A DNA stretch of 64,000 nt from Pseudoalteromonas holothuriae (GCF_945859825.1 NZ_CAMAPC010000004.1:124001-188000); one strand, 5' to 3'. Counted from the stretch's first letter, positions 34,919 through 45,210 are shown. The notes: generated from the letters alone by a model not told the origin. Translations and numbers: made by a program.

Positions 34919-37405
34919 TTATGCTCCAGAGCTATTCTTGCTGCTTTTTCGCGCATTTTTACCAGGGCGTTTTGCTTTCACTTTTTTGCCTTTCGCCTTG
35001 GTTTTTGATTTGCTTTTTACTGTGTCAGCGCCCGCTTTTTTGGCTTTTTTCAACTGACCTTTAGGGGTAGTTTTTTTCCCTTTCTGCGGTTTACGATCGG
35101 TTTTACTCTCAGTGTCACCTTCGCGCTTATTAGGAATTTTACCCGCCTTTAATTGCGCACGAACGCTACTTAATGCCGGTTTTTCATCCACTTTAGTCGG
35201 CTTGTTCCGACGCCTAGCGTAGCGATCTGGCACCTGCTCACCTGCTATAGCTAAATGAATGCGTCGCTCATCAAGGCTCACTGAAGCAACCGTAACGCTG
35301 AGTTTATCGCCCAAACGATACACTTGGCGACTGTGCTCCCCTATCAAACAATGCTTAGCACCGTCAAAGTGAAAATACTCTTGCCCTAAACTAGAAATGT
35401 GGATCATGCCATCAATTTGTAAATCATCTAAGCGCACAAATAACCCAAACGTGGTAACCGATGACACCACACCGCTAAATTCCATACCAACATGGTCTTG
35501 CATAAATTCGCACTTGAGCCAATCGGCAACTTCTCGAGTCGCGTCATCCGCTCTTCGCTCTGTGGTTGAGCATTGCTCACCGAGTTGGTCTACTTCATCG
35601 GTATCATAAACATACGCACCAGAGGTATTTTGCCCTTGTTTACTCAGCACCCCTTTAATAGCTCTGTGTACCACTAAATCAGGGTAACGACGAATAGGGG
35701 ATGTAAAATGCGCATAGGCATCTAGCGCTAAACCATAGTGACCAATATTATCTGGTTGATATACAGCTTGCTTCATCGAGCGCAGCAACATGGTTTGAAT
35801 CAGTTCTTTTTCTGGTCGCTCGCCCAACTGATTTAATGCAGCTGTTAACTCTAAAGGTGATGGGTCGTTAGGGAGTAAACTCTCAATACCTAAATCATTT
35901 AAAAACTGCCTAAAATGACTAAGCTTTTCTTGATCAGGCTCATCATGCACACGATATAGCGCGCTGGCTTCATGCTTAGCTAATAACTTAGCTGCCGACA
36001 CATTAGCCAAGATCATGCATTCTTCAATGAGTTTATGCGCATCATTGCGCACCAGCGGCACAATAGATTCAATTTTACGATGCGCGTTAAATACAAATCG
36101 TGTTTCTAGCGTTTCAAATTCAATGGCACCGCGCGTTTGTCGAGCCGCTTTCAATGCCATATACATTTGTTGTAAATCGCTTAGGTGCGGCACTAAGGGT
36201 GAATATTGTTCACGTAGCTTCTCATCACCTTGCAAGATGGCATGTACTTTGGTGTAGGTAAGACGCGCATGAGAGTTCATTATCGCTTCATAAAAACGAT
36301 AACCAGACAAGCGCCCTGCTTCTGATATGGTCATCTCAGCAACCATACATAAGCGGTCAACTTGTGGGTTCAGCGAACACAAGCCATTGGACAGTACTTT
36401 GGGTAACATGGGGATCACTTGCTCAGGAAAGTACACTGAGTTACCACGTTCTATGGCTTCTGTATCTAACGCGCTGCCTTTGGGCACATAATGAGATACA
36501 TCGGCAATGGCAACCCATAAACGCCAGCCACCCGATTTTTTGCGCTCACAATACACCGCGTCATCAAAATCCCGAGCATCTTCACCATCAATAGTGACCA
36601 AAGGTAAGTCTCTTAAATCAACCCGGGCGAGTTTGTCTGCTTCCTCGACCTCTTCACCGTGGCAAGAGACTTGTTCAAGCACTGCTTGGGGCCAAACATG
36701 CGGAATATCATGATTACGCAGCGCCACTTCAATTTCCATACCCGGTGCCATATGCTCACCAAGTACTTCAACCACTTTACCCACCGCATTCATTTGCCGA
36801 GTTGGGCTTTGGGTAATTTGCACTTGCACCATTTGGTTATGTCGAGCGCCTTTTTCACTACCCGGTAAAATAATTATATCTTGGGTAATTCGTGGGTCTT
36901 CTGGCACCACCACAGCACTGCCATATTCAACAAAGTAACGACCAACAATCGGCGCTCGTTCAGCTTCAAGTACACGTACAATACGCGCTTCAACTTTGCC
37001 ACCTGAGCCTCTACTGGCCGCTTTAGCCAATACAATATCGCCATGCATAACGGTATTCATTTGATGCTTAGCAATAAACCAATCTTTAGGTTCGCCCTCT
37101 ACAGCCAAAAAGCCAAAACCATCACGGTGCCCTATCACGCGACCTTTCACCAACCCATCATCGGTCGGTATAACATAGCGCTTAAATTTATTAAAATGCA
37201 GCTGACCGTCACGCTCCATAGCGCGTAAACGACGTTTAAACGCGATTTGGCGCTCATCGTCTAACACATTGAGACTATTGCAAAGTTGGCTGAAGGTGGT
37301 CGCTTTATCGGCTGCTTTAATGTGCTCTAATATAAATTCGCGACTAGGTACTGGGTTTTCGTATTTGTCTTGCTCTCGACTGAGATAAGGATCCTGTTTT
37401 GACAT
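34919..37405 (-). CDS. rnr: Ribonuclease R
   Basis: RNase R is a processive 3'-5' exoribonuclease that can degrade structured RNA and is important in cold and stationary phase. The 828-residue protein shows an N-terminal helix-turn-helix (about 20-75), two cold-shock domains (about 85-250), the RNB catalytic core with metal-binding DGEDARDFDD at 273-282, an S1 domain (about 640-725) and a Lys-rich tail from about 745. This order is that of RNase R rather than RNase II. It heads the operon with rlmB. Confidence 0.97.
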   Translation of the reverse strand: MSKQDPYLSREQDKYENPVPSREFILEHIKAADKATTFSQLCNSLNVLDDERQIAFKRRLRAMERDGQLHFNKFKRYVIPTDDGLVKGRVIGHRDGFGFLAVEGEPKDWFIAKHQMNTVMHGDIVLAKAASRGSGGKVEARIVRVLEAERAPIVGRYFVEYGSAVVVPEDPRITQDIIILPGSEKGARHNQMVQVQITQSPTRQMNAVGKVVEVLGEHMAPGMEIEVALRNHDIPHVWPQAVLEQVSCHGEEVEEADKLARVDLRDLPLVTIDGEDARDFDDAVYCERKKSGGWRLWVAIADVSHYVPKGSALDTEAIERGNSVYFPEQVIPMLPKVLSNGLCSLNPQVDRLCMVAEMTISEAGRLSGYRFYEAIMNSHARLTYTKVHAILQGDEKLREQYSPLVPHLSDLQQMYMALKAARQTRGAIEFETLETRFVFNAHRKIESIVPLVRNDAHKLIEECMILANVSAAKLLAKHEASALYRVHDEPDQEKLSHFRQFLNDLGIESLLPNDPSPLELTAALNQLGERPEKELIQTMLLRSMKQAVYQPDNIGHYGLALDAYAHFTSPIRRYPDLVVHRAIKGVLSKQGQNTSGAYVYDTDEVDQLGEQCSTTERRADDATREVADWLKCEFMQDHVGMEFSGVVSSVTTFGLFVRLDDLQIDGMIHISSLGQEYFHFDGAKHCLIGEHSRQVYRLGDKLSVTVASVSLDERRIHLAIAGEQVPDRYARRRNKPTKVDEKPALSSVRAQLKAGKIPNKREGDTESKTDRKPQKGKKTTPKGQLKKAKKAGADTVKSKSKTKAKGKKVKAKRPGKNARKSSKNSSGA

Positions 37406-37500
37406 TCACTAGCTTGTTAATTGAGTTATGTTGTTATTTTAACCCAAAATCTGCTAATGAGACAGCTCCAGTGAGTGAAAGTTTTATTTACATGCGCGCA

Positions 37501-38100
37501 CTATAACCACCCTTTTTGTTTTGCAATTCTAGCAGCATCAATTCGATTGCTTGCATACAGCTTCGCAATTGCCTCCGATAGGTAGTTTCTGACCGTACCA
37601 TCACTTAAATACAACCTTACAGCAATCTCTTTGGTGGTCATGCCTTCTCCTGCTAAACGCAGTGCAGTACGCTCTTTATCCGTAAGTGGATCGCGCTCCC
37701 CAGCCCCCAACGCCAACAGTTCGGGTTCAATCACCTTTTTGCCTCGCATTACCTCTTCAAGGGCATTGACCAAATAGCTAACTGGTGCCTCTTTTAAAAT
37801 AAACCCTTTAACATTCAAGTCCATTGCCCGCTGAATATAACCCGCTTTTGAAAACGTCGTCATTATAACGCTCAGTACAGTTGGCAGCTGCTCATTAATA
37901 TATTGTGCAAGTTCTAACCCTGTTTTATTCGGCATTTCGATATCAGTAAGTACAATATCGACTTGATATTTTGATAGCTTCTCAATTGCATCAACGCCAT
38001 CTACCGCCTGTGCAACCACTTCAATATTTGGCTCTAAACCAAGTAATGCTGAAATAGCGCCTCGCACTAGGGCTTGATCTTCAACCACCATGACTTTCAT
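37501..38100 (-). CDS. NarL/DesR-type response regulator
   Basis: This 199-residue protein has a receiver domain (about 1-118) with phospho-acceptor Asp53 in VLTDIEMPN and a LuxR-type helix-turn-helix C-terminus (TDKERTALRLAGEGMTTKEIAVRLYLSDGTVRNYLSEAIAKL). It overlaps the kinase gene by 20 nt and forms a two-component pair. The closest type by eye is DesR, the partner of DesK in membrane-fluidity sensing. No desaturase or transporter gene lies beside it, so the target is unknown. Confidence 0.9.
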   Translation of the reverse strand: MKVMVVEDQALVRGAISALLGLEPNIEVVAQAVDGVDAIEKLSKYQVDIVLTDIEMPNKTGLELAQYINEQLPTVLSVIMTTFSKAGYIQRAMDLNVKGFILKEAPVSYLVNALEEVMRGKKVIEPELLALGAGERDPLTDKERTALRLAGEGMTTKEIAVRLYLSDGTVRNYLSEAIAKLYASNRIDAARIAKQKGWL

Positions 38101-39199
38101 TAACGCTTTGCTCCATTGTTAGTTGCAGTTTTAAGCCATGCGAAATATCAACGTGCAACTTTGCACCTAACTGCAAGGCGCGTTCTTTGATACCCTCTAA
38201 GCCATTACCATGCGTTAAATTTTTAATATCACCATCATCTTCAATTCTAAAGAGCACAACATTATCTTGCTGCATTAACGCTACTTTGACGTTCTTAGCC
38301 TTGCTGTGACGTAAAATATTCGTCACAGCCTCTTTAGCGATGTAACATAACGCGCTTTCTTGTTGCGCACTTAATGACGGCGCTTGATTTTCAATAAACA
38401 CATTAAAACCAGCTTGTGCAAGGCGCTGCTGTAGTGCCTTTAATTGAGCATCTAAGCCTATTTGTTTCAATCCTGAAACGGCTTCTCGAACCTCACTCAA
38501 CAAACTACGAGCAATGCTCGCCACCTCTAATGATTCTTGTATTGCTTGGCCATGTTGCCCTAACTGCTGTAATTTAGTTGCTAGTTCCGCTTTTAAAGCA
38601 ATGGACGACAAAGAATGTCCAAGTAAATCATGCAAGTCTCGCGCAATACGCTCTCGCTCAGCAATCGCTGCCAATTGTTGTATTTGTTGCTGGCTTTGCC
38701 TATGCTGCAGTCGATGGATTTGATCTTTACGCCCAATAACGCCCAGCGCAAATAACCCACCACCCACCACAAAAGCAGGCAAGCAAAAGTACCAAAGCGA
38801 CTCATTCGCAAACAAAAAGCCAGTCAACAATAGCGCCGACATAAGCATAGCCATCATAATTAAGCCTTGTGCTAGTCGGTAACATAACCCACAAAAAAAT
38901 CCCACATAGCCAAATATCGACTGTGTCCCATAAGTTAGCATGGTACCCAACCCACAGGTCAGCATCATTAACAATAATATACCCGTAAGGCGCGGACCTT
39001 TTTGATAAAGTGCAGTCAGGTAAAACGCGATAAATAGCATGTACACAGCAACTTGTGCTATTACATCAACAACACTAACAGGCGCTTTTTGAGCTAATAA
39101 CGGAAAAAAGTAAAAGCTAGAAAATATCAGCGCCCACATACCCATTTTTTGTTCTTTATGTAGCGGCAGTTCAACACCTAATTTACTCATCACATGCAT
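38081..39199 (-). CDS. DesK-type membrane sensor histidine kinase
   Basis: This 372-residue protein has four to five hydrophobic segments within residues 20-155. A coiled linker (HRLQHRQSQQQIQQL) follows, then the HisKA_3 helix with phosphorylated His190 in RIARDLHDLLGHSLSSIALK. The HATPase domain has the N-box HSKAKNVKVAL and GNGLEGIKERA. There is no large periplasmic domain, so the signal is probably sensed within the membrane. The start could be the first ATG or Met4. It is co-transcribed with the response regulator and divergent from the DMT exporter gene. Confidence 0.9.
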   Translation of the reverse strand: MHVMSKLGVELPLHKEQKMGMWALIFSSFYFFPLLAQKAPVSVVDVIAQVAVYMLFIAFYLTALYQKGPRLTGILLLMMLTCGLGTMLTYGTQSIFGYVGFFCGLCYRLAQGLIMMAMLMSALLLTGFLFANESLWYFCLPAFVVGGGLFALGVIGRKDQIHRLQHRQSQQQIQQLAAIAERERIARDLHDLLGHSLSSIALKAELATKLQQLGQHGQAIQESLEVASIARSLLSEVREAVSGLKQIGLDAQLKALQQRLAQAGFNVFIENQAPSLSAQQESALCYIAKEAVTNILRHSKAKNVKVALMQQDNVVLFRIEDDGDIKNLTHGNGLEGIKERALQLGAKLHVDISHGLKLQLTMEQSVNESHGG

Positions 39200-39313
39200 A
39201 ATTACTCATCTCATTTGAGTTGTTCAAATATATTATCTGTTTAATAACGCTAGTTTCAGTGACAATTGTCAACATGCTACACTGCATGCCTCACAAATCT
39301 ACAAGAAAAAGTA

Positions 39314-40210
39314 ATGCGTCCTGAACAAACCTCTCTTTTATACCTACACATCGCTGTACTTCTATTTGGAGGTACTGCACTATTTTCAAAATTAATTGAT
39401 TTATCCGCATTAGATATAACCGTTTATCGAACAGCCGTAGCGTTTGTCGTCTTGGCATTACTGCTAAAACTGACTGGAAAACGACTACGTCTAGAGCAAA
39501 ATAAAGACTATTTTATAGCCGTCATGCTGGGTGTCGTAGTTGGGCTACATTGGGTTACTTATTTTGCTGGGATGCAAATGGCCGGCATTGCAACTGGCAT
39601 AATCGCGTTTTTTACATACCCAGTGATCACAGTTTTTTTAGAGCCTTTTTTCACAAAACAACGTATTAAAAATAAGGATATAGTCAGCGCTTGCGTGGTA
39701 TTGTTTGGTATTTATTTGTTAATACCAGAAGCGAGTTTAGGTAACCAAGTAACCCTTGGGATCATCACAGGAATCATCTCTGGTGCTTTATTTGCGCTGC
39801 GCAACTTATTACAAAAGCGCTTTTTTGCCAGCTACAGTGGTCCGCATACCATGTTTTACCAAACACTCACAGCCTGCATGATGCTAGCTGCATTTGTACA
39901 AATACCGCCCACACAGCTACCAAGCCAAGACATTTACTATATTTTGCTTGCTGGTGTTGTATTTACTGCCATTCCCCATGCTTTATTTGCCAGTAGCCTA
40001 AAACATTTGTCGGCGACCACTGCTGGATTAATTTCTTGTTTACAACCCTTGTATGGGACGCTATTGGCATTTATGCTGTTGGCAGAAGAACCAACAATTA
40101 TGACTTTAGTTGGCGGTTTGCTGGTGATCAGCGCTGCTTGTTTTGAAACTTGGTCTATCACAAGGAAAAAGCCCAATGCGAGTATTCGCCCATCGAGGTG
40201 CCAGCGGTAA
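39314..40210 (+). CDS. EamA/DMT-family transporter
   Basis: This 298-residue inner-membrane protein consists of ten predicted helices in two EamA repeats (about 5-140 and 150-290). It includes the LHWVTYFAGMQMAG and ALFASSLKHLSATTAGLISCLQPLYG signatures of metabolite exporters. The substrate is not predictable. I chose ATG 39314 (MRPEQTS); the longer frame begins at a TTG. Its last 35 nt overlap the next gene in another frame, so the two are translationally linked. Confidence 0.85.
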   Translation: MRPEQTSLLYLHIAVLLFGGTALFSKLIDLSALDITVYRTAVAFVVLALLLKLTGKRLRLEQNKDYFIAVMLGVVVGLHWVTYFAGMQMAGIATGIIAFFTYPVITVFLEPFFTKQRIKNKDIVSACVVLFGIYLLIPEASLGNQVTLGIITGIISGALFALRNLLQKRFFASYSGPHTMFYQTLTACMMLAAFVQIPPTQLPSQDIYYILLAGVVFTAIPHALFASSLKHLSATTAGLISCLQPLYGTLLAFMLLAEEPTIMTLVGGLLVISAACFETWSITRKKPNASIRPSRCQR

Positions 40211-40871
40211 TTACCCCGAAAATACGCTCAGTGCTATTCGAGCAGCATTACAGGCTGATGTAGATGGCATTGAATTAGATGTACAAAGCTGTGCCGATGA
40301 CTACGCTATTGTACATGACACTTGGCTTGATAGAACTACCAATGGCACGGGCAAAGTCAACCAAACGTCCTTGCAAGAAATACAAACGTTGGATGCGGGT
40401 AATGGTGAATTTATCCCAAATTTGCAGCAAGTATTTGATGAAATAGGCCACAAAAGCATGATAAATCTAGAGCTAAAACATACTTTTAGCCTAGATAAGT
40501 TTGTTGCCTGTATCGAACAAAACATACGCCAAGACACCTTTGCGCGCGAGCAATTGATCGTGTCATCATTTGACCATCATCAATTAGTTTGGCTAAAACA
40601 ACATATGCCGTGGATAAAAATAGGTGCTCTGACCGCATCTATTCCCTTGCACTACGCAGAATTTGCCCAGCGTTTGCATGCCTACAGCATTCATATTGAT
40701 AAGAACTTTATTAATCATCAGTTCGTTGATGATGCCAAACAACGTGGGTTAAAGGTATTTACCTATACAGTCGATAAACAACAAGACATAGAAGATATGC
40801 GCGCATTAGGAGTCGATGGCATTTTTAGTAACTTTCCATGTTATGCAAAAATGATCTTATCGCGTTCTTAG
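40176..40871 (+). CDS. Cytoplasmic glycerophosphodiester phosphodiesterase
   Basis: GDPD enzymes split glycerophosphodiesters from phospholipid breakdown into glycerol-3-phosphate and an alcohol. The protein (231 residues) begins MRVFAHRGASGNYPENT with the catalytic HRG...PENT. It follows with the metal-binding GIELDVQ and the general acid His in VHDTWLDRTTNG. A late KVFTYTVD strand closes the TIM barrel. There is no signal peptide, so it is the UgpQ-like cytoplasmic type. AAGGAAAAA precedes ATG 40176, which lies inside the end of the transporter gene. Confidence 0.9.
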   Translation: MRVFAHRGASGNYPENTLSAIRAALQADVDGIELDVQSCADDYAIVHDTWLDRTTNGTGKVNQTSLQEIQTLDAGNGEFIPNLQQVFDEIGHKSMINLELKHTFSLDKFVACIEQNIRQDTFAREQLIVSSFDHHQLVWLKQHMPWIKIGALTASIPLHYAEFAQRLHAYSIHIDKNFINHQFVDDAKQRGLKVFTYTVDKQQDIEDMRALGVDGIFSNFPCYAKMILSRS

Positions 40872-40964
40872 CATATATTATTGATAAGAGAAGTATTTAT
40901 GTTTTTATCAGCTGTAGCCTAATGCCCTGTTTAATCAGGTTGCAGAATCTTGGGAAAGACAATA

Positions 40965-42203
40965 ATGGATAATCAAAAGCCAACAATGAGTCTATACATG
41001 CGCTTATATAATCAAATTGAACAAAGCTTTTTTTATACGCTTTCACGCAAAATATTTGGCAACCTTAGCTTTGTATTTGCCTTTCAAGTGTTTACCTTAG
41101 TATGGTTGTATCGTGAATTAGATGCTAACAACGGTAGTTTTGGCTTATTCTGGTTAATGACGTTAGGTGCTGTAGGCGGGTTTATATTCACCCTGTTTTA
41201 TATGCGCTTTTTAATTGTACGTCCGGTACGAGCAATGCGCGACAGCCTGCAACAGGCAAACCGCCAAGACGGTAATTTAAATGCCACACTACCCAAATTT
41301 TCTTATGATGAATTTAGAGAGCTGAGCGAGCAATATAATGCCTTTACCCTGCACTTACGAGAATTACTAGAAAAAACCTATGAAGGTGCACAAACAGCGG
41401 CAACCAGCAATGAACAAGTCACTCACTCCATGCAACAAACCGCCGATTTTGGCGGGCAGCAAATTAATATGAGTGACTCTATTATTGCCGCCAGCGACCA
41501 AGTTACCCATAGCTTGCAAAGTATTGTGACTAATACCGACCAAGTATATCAAGCCAATACACAAAGCCTACAATTCGTTCAAGAATCATCACAATCTTTG
41601 ACCACATTGGTTGATGAAGTAAAGCAGATCACCGTGTTGCTTGGTAACTTTTCAACAACTGTTTCAGGCTTAAAAGAAAACAGTGAAAATATCCGTAGTA
41701 TCTTAAAGATGGTTGAAGAATTTTCAGATCAAACCAACTTACTGGCTCTCAATGCGGCCATTGAAGCAGCACGTGCAGGTGAAGCTGGACGAGGGTTTGC
41801 AGTGGTTGCCGACGAAGTACGTAGTCTATCGGTTAAGGTCAATGATGCAACTCGTCAAATAAGTGACTTCATTAATCAAATGAATAGCTTAGTAGGTGAA
41901 ACTCATCGTGAATCTGAACTACTCATAAGCCACTCCGAATCAGCAGAGCAAGCAATTAGTAAAACCTCCTTCGGGTTTACTGACATGAGCCATGACTTTG
42001 AGCGCAATCAGGCCCAGCTTGAGCAAATTGCCAGTGCAGTACACCAATTAGAGTCAACTCAAGCTAATACGCATGAATCAGTACAGCAAATTGTAGCACT
42101 TGCGCAACAAGCAAAAACACAAATTGATACTGCACTTGCAGATTGTAAGCATGCGCAACAGCTCACCCAAACTACCCAGCAAGCGCTCAAGCGCTTTGTA
42201 TAA
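40965..42203 (+). CDS. Methyl-accepting chemotaxis protein without a large sensor domain
   Basis: This 412-residue protein has two membrane helices (about 34-50 and 63-84) separated by only about a dozen residues, so there is almost no periplasmic domain. A HAMP-like linker (about 85-135) and a signalling domain follow. The hairpin tip [32 protein letters not shown] is intact, so it should couple to CheA/CheW. With no ligand domain it may sense membrane state, redox or energy, or a partner protein. I start at ATG 40965, after GGGAAAG. Confidence 0.9.
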   Translation: MDNQKPTMSLYMRLYNQIEQSFFYTLSRKIFGNLSFVFAFQVFTLVWLYRELDANNGSFGLFWLMTLGAVGGFIFTLFYMRFLIVRPVRAMRDSLQQANRQDGNLNATLPKFSYDEFRELSEQYNAFTLHLRELLEKTYEGAQTAATSNEQVTHSMQQTADFGGQQINMSDSIIAASDQVTHSLQSIVTNTDQVYQANTQSLQFVQESSQSLTTLVDEVKQITVLLGNFSTTVSGLKENSENIRSILKMVEEFSDQTNLLALNAAIEAARAGEAGRGFAVVADEVRSLSVKVNDATRQISDFINQMNSLVGETHRESELLISHSESAEQAISKTSFGFTDMSHDFERNQAQLEQIASAVHQLESTQANTHESVQQIVALAQQAKTQIDTALADCKHAQQLTQTTQQALKRFV

Positions 42204-42221
42204 ATTGCTATATTGCGGGCA

Positions 42222-43196
42222 TTATGCCCGCTCTATGCCAAACGCAATCACATCACTAATATGACCTTTGTTAAGCGCTAGCATAATCAACCTATCAATA
42301 CCTAACGCAACACCTGAGCACGGTGGCAAGCCATGCTCTAACGCGTTAATAAATTGCTGATCTATTGCAACGGCCGACAACCCCTTCTGCGTGCGCTGCA
42401 GGTTATCTTCATTAAAACGCTGAACTTGCTCCTTAGCATCGGTTAACTCATTAAACCCATTGGCCAGCTCCATTCCCTGATAATACAATTCAAAACGCCC
42501 AGCTACGCGAGAGTCTTGCTCATTAAGCTGTGCAAGTGCCGCTTGTGATGCAGGGAAATGATACACGAAACAAGGGGCATCAATACCAATTTTAGGCTCA
42601 ACTTGCATACAAAATAGTAACTGTAACAAAGTATCGGGATTCGTTTCTTGTTGTGCGATATCGCAATAACCATGTTCGTTGGCACATTGCTTTAATTCAT
42701 CAAAACTAATCGTTAGTGGGTCAATACCTAAAACATCTAGAAAAGCCTGCTGATAGGTGATACGAGTACAGGGTTGGCAAGCCAAGATCAGTTGTATTAA
42801 CTGTTCAATTTCATCCATCAATGCAAACTCATCAAAACCCGGACGATACCATTCCAACATCGTGAATTCTGGGTTGTGATGCCGCCCCGACTCTTCATTT
42901 CGAAATGCTTTAGCCAATTGATATATTGGGCCACTGCCTGCTGCCAATAATCTTTTCATCGCAAATTCAGGAGAGGTCTGCAAATAAAGGTCTAAACCAC
43001 CTTCGGAGCCTGGCCCAACAAAATGCGTTTTAAAGCTTGCAAGGTGTACATCGGTAACGCTTGCGCGACATAGACTTGGCGTTTCAACTTCTATTACACC
43101 TTTGCTTGCAAAAAAACCTCTAATTTTAGCTAATATAGCAGCCCGTTTTTTCAACGTGGTAATGTCAGCACTGGGTGCCCAAAATGGCTGTGGCAT
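42222..43196 (-). CDS. epmA: EF-P beta-lysylation ligase EpmA (GenX/PoxA)
   Basis: EpmA is a truncated class II lysyl-tRNA synthetase paralogue that attaches (R)-beta-lysine to Lys34 of EF-P. The protein (324 residues) lacks the anticodon-binding domain and shows motif 1 ([10 protein letters not shown]), motif 2 ([22 protein letters not shown]) and motif 3 ([12 protein letters not shown]). I chose ATG 43196 (MPQPFW); the longer frame adds 16 unrelated residues that overlap the efp terminator. It sits downstream of efp on the same strand, separated by a terminator. Confidence 0.95.
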   Translation of the reverse strand: MPQPFWAPSADITTLKKRAAILAKIRGFFASKGVIEVETPSLCRASVTDVHLASFKTHFVGPGSEGGLDLYLQTSPEFAMKRLLAAGSGPIYQLAKAFRNEESGRHHNPEFTMLEWYRPGFDEFALMDEIEQLIQLILACQPCTRITYQQAFLDVLGIDPLTISFDELKQCANEHGYCDIAQQETNPDTLLQLLFCMQVEPKIGIDAPCFVYHFPASQAALAQLNEQDSRVAGRFELYYQGMELANGFNELTDAKEQVQRFNEDNLQRTQKGLSAVAIDQQFINALEHGLPPCSGVALGIDRLIMLALNKGHISDVIAFGIERA

Positions 43197-43228
43197 TGTT
43201 TTTCTCTTAAATTTTATTCTGCTAAAAC

Positions 43229-43258
43229 AAAAAGCCCAGCACATAGCTGGGGCTTTTT
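43229..43258 (-). terminator. Terminator of efp
   Basis: On the minus strand AAAAAGCCCCAGC-TATGT-GCTGGGCTTTTT forms a stem with one bulged base and a T run, 37 nt past the efp stop. epmA therefore likely has its own promoter or relies on read-through. Confidence 0.8.
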
Positions 43259-43294
43259 AATCATGCGCCCAGTAAAATTGGGCTACATTGGATG

Positions 43295-43861
43295 TTATTT
43301 AACGCGACTCACATATTCGCCAGTGCGTGTATCAACACGGATCACTTCTTCGATTTGCACGAACAATGGTACACGTACCACCGCACCGGTGCTCAATGTT
43401 GCAGGCTTTCCACCAGTGCCTGCAGTATCCCCTTTAAGGCCTGGATCAGTTTCTGTGATCTCAAGCTCTACAAAGTTAGGCGGCGTCACCGCAATTGGGC
43501 TGCCGTTCCACAAAGTAATCGTACATACGTCGTTTTCAACTAACCACTTTACGTTTTCACCCACTGCTTTTTCATCTGCAGCGATTTGCTCGAACGTCTC
43601 ATTATTCATGAAATGCCAAAACTCGCCGTCGGTGTACAGATAAGCAAGATCGGTATCCATTACATCAGCACCCTCAACTGAGTCGCCTGACTTAAAGGTC
43701 TTTTCCAATACTTTACCTGAGATCAACTTACGGATCCTAACACGGTTAAACGCTTGGCCTTTGCCCGGTTTTACCATTTCATTTTCTAAGATGGCACAAG
43801 GTTCGCCATCTAACATAATTTTTAAGCCGCCCTTGAACTCGTTGGTGCTATAATTCGCCAT
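43295..43861 (-). CDS. efp: Elongation factor P
   Basis: EF-P rescues ribosomes stalled at polyproline stretches. The 188-residue protein begins [15 protein letters not shown] and carries the modified lysine Lys34 in VKPGKGQAF. The three beta-barrel domains end with the conserved [13 protein letters not shown]. Two ATGs are adjacent (43864 and 43861); I prefer the second, because GAGG is then correctly spaced and the family begins MA. It is flanked by epmA downstream and epmB divergently upstream, so the whole beta-lysine modification set lies together. Confidence 0.97.
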   Translation of the reverse strand: MANYSTNEFKGGLKIMLDGEPCAILENEMVKPGKGQAFNRVRIRKLISGKVLEKTFKSGDSVEGADVMDTDLAYLYTDGEFWHFMNNETFEQIAADEKAVGENVKWLVENDVCTITLWNGSPIAVTPPNFVELEITETDPGLKGDTAGTGGKPATLSTGAVVRVPLFVQIEEVIRVDTRTGEYVSRVK

Positions 43862-43902
43862 CATATCCTCTAATCATTTTTTTTCGAGTAATAAACCTGC
43901 TA

Positions 43903-44916
43903 ATGATACAAACAAATGAAGTAAATTTGCATAGTAACTGGCAAAAAGAATTGGCAAATGTCGTAACTTGCCCTCAAACCTTACTCAATATGTTGGGTTT
44001 AGAGTCGCATTTTGACACAAAAGATGTCCAAGCGAGACGTTTATTTCCTCTTCGTGTACCACAAGCGTTCATAAAGAAAATGCGCTACGGCGATGCCAAC
44101 GATCCATTACTGCTACAAGTGCTACCAGTTCACCAAGAATTTTTAACTAAAGCAGGCTTTAATAAAGACCCGTTGCAAGAACAACAAAGTACACAACCTG
44201 GAGTGTTGCACAAATACCGTTCGCGCATTTTAGTGATGTTAAAAACAGGGTGTGCTGTAAATTGCCGCTATTGTTTTCGTCGTCATTTCCCATATCAAGA
44301 CAATCAGATCAACAAGCGCGCTCTGCTTGATATAGTAGATTACGTAAAAAAACATCCGCAAATAAACGAAGTGATCTTAAGTGGAGGTGATCCATTAATG
44401 GCAAAAGATGACGCCATTGCTTGGCTGATGGACCAACTCGAGCCATTAATGCAACTAAAGCGTATCAGAGTTCATAGCCGTTTACCTGTTGTTATGCCAA
44501 GCCGTATTACCGATACTTTGTGCGAACGATTTGCTTATAGCCGCTTAAAAGTAATTTTGGTTAATCACATTAATCATGCTAATGAAATTGACGATATATT
44601 TATTAGCGCTATGCGCAAACTCAAACAAGCTAACGTTACCTTATTAAATCAAGCAGTGTTGCTAAAAAGTATTAATGACTCATCACAAGCACAAATTACT
44701 TTAAGTGAAGCATTATTTGACGCGGATATATTACCTTATTACTTACATTTGCTTGATAAAGTAGAAGGTGCAAGCCACTTTGATGTAGAACAGGCGCAAG
44801 CACAAAAAATCATGGCTGATATGCTAGAAGCACTGCCTGGGTTTTTGGTACCCAAATTGGTCAGAGAAATCGGTGGCAAAACAAGTAAGACACCGATTGA
44901 TTTACAGCTGGAATAA
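43903..44916 (+). CDS. epmB: EF-P (R)-beta-lysine aminomutase EpmB (YjeK)
   Basis: EpmB is a radical-SAM, PLP-dependent lysine 2,3-aminomutase that makes (R)-beta-lysine for EF-P. The protein (337 residues) has the iron-sulphur motif CxxxCxxC at Cys117, Cys121 and Cys124 (GCAVNCRYCFRRHF), the SAM-binding SGGDPL and a C-terminal PLP-lysine in VPKLVREIGGKTSK. It lacks the extended tail of clostridial KamA. It is divergent from efp across about 40 bp, so the promoters of the two genes must overlap. Confidence 0.96.
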   Translation: MIQTNEVNLHSNWQKELANVVTCPQTLLNMLGLESHFDTKDVQARRLFPLRVPQAFIKKMRYGDANDPLLLQVLPVHQEFLTKAGFNKDPLQEQQSTQPGVLHKYRSRILVMLKTGCAVNCRYCFRRHFPYQDNQINKRALLDIVDYVKKHPQINEVILSGGDPLMAKDDAIAWLMDQLEPLMQLKRIRVHSRLPVVMPSRITDTLCERFAYSRLKVILVNHINHANEIDDIFISAMRKLKQANVTLLNQAVLLKSINDSSQAQITLSEALFDADILPYYLHLLDKVEGASHFDVEQAQAQKIMADMLEALPGFLVPKLVREIGGKTSKTPIDLQLE

Positions 44917-44929
44917 CAATAACGATACG

Positions 44930-45139
44930 TTAAACGTATACGTTAATGTTATTACCTAAACTTGCTGTGGTTGATTGTGCAGGACTTTGCGCTGCTGCGC
45001 TGCTGCCTGCGGCTTCAATCAAAGCAAGTGCCGCTTTCCCTTCTGCTTGCTGCTGCTTTTTGGCTAAATTGGCACTATATACTTCGCCACTTTGCCCCGC
45101 ACCAGACATGACAGGCAGGTTATTTCCGGAAATATTCAT
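44930..45139 (-). CDS. Small YjfB-like putative motility protein
   Basis: This 69-residue protein has the plan of YjfB-type putative motility proteins: a short N-terminal segment, then a helical region (VYSANLAKKQQQAEGKAALALIEAAG) and a disordered Ser/Ala/Gln-rich tail. AGGT lies 8 nt before the ATG. The strand opposite is also open (44946-45152), but its translation is Cys/Ala-rich and less natural. It is convergent with epmB. The family assignment is by general pattern only. Confidence 0.6.
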   Translation of the reverse strand: MNISGNNLPVMSGAGQSGEVYSANLAKKQQQAEGKAALALIEAAGSSAAAQSPAQSTTASLGNNINVYV

Positions 45140-45210
45140 AAGCGTTACCTGACTTTTTAAATGAATCCGAGTAGACTATCGGCCGTTTCAACAATAACTT
45201 TAGGAAGAAA

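Noticed and set aside
44946..45152. Plus-strand frame of 68 codons opposite the YjfB-like gene
   Set aside because: Translation is a Cys/Ala/Leu-rich string typical of an antisense shadow; the minus-strand protein has the ribosome binding site and a family pattern.
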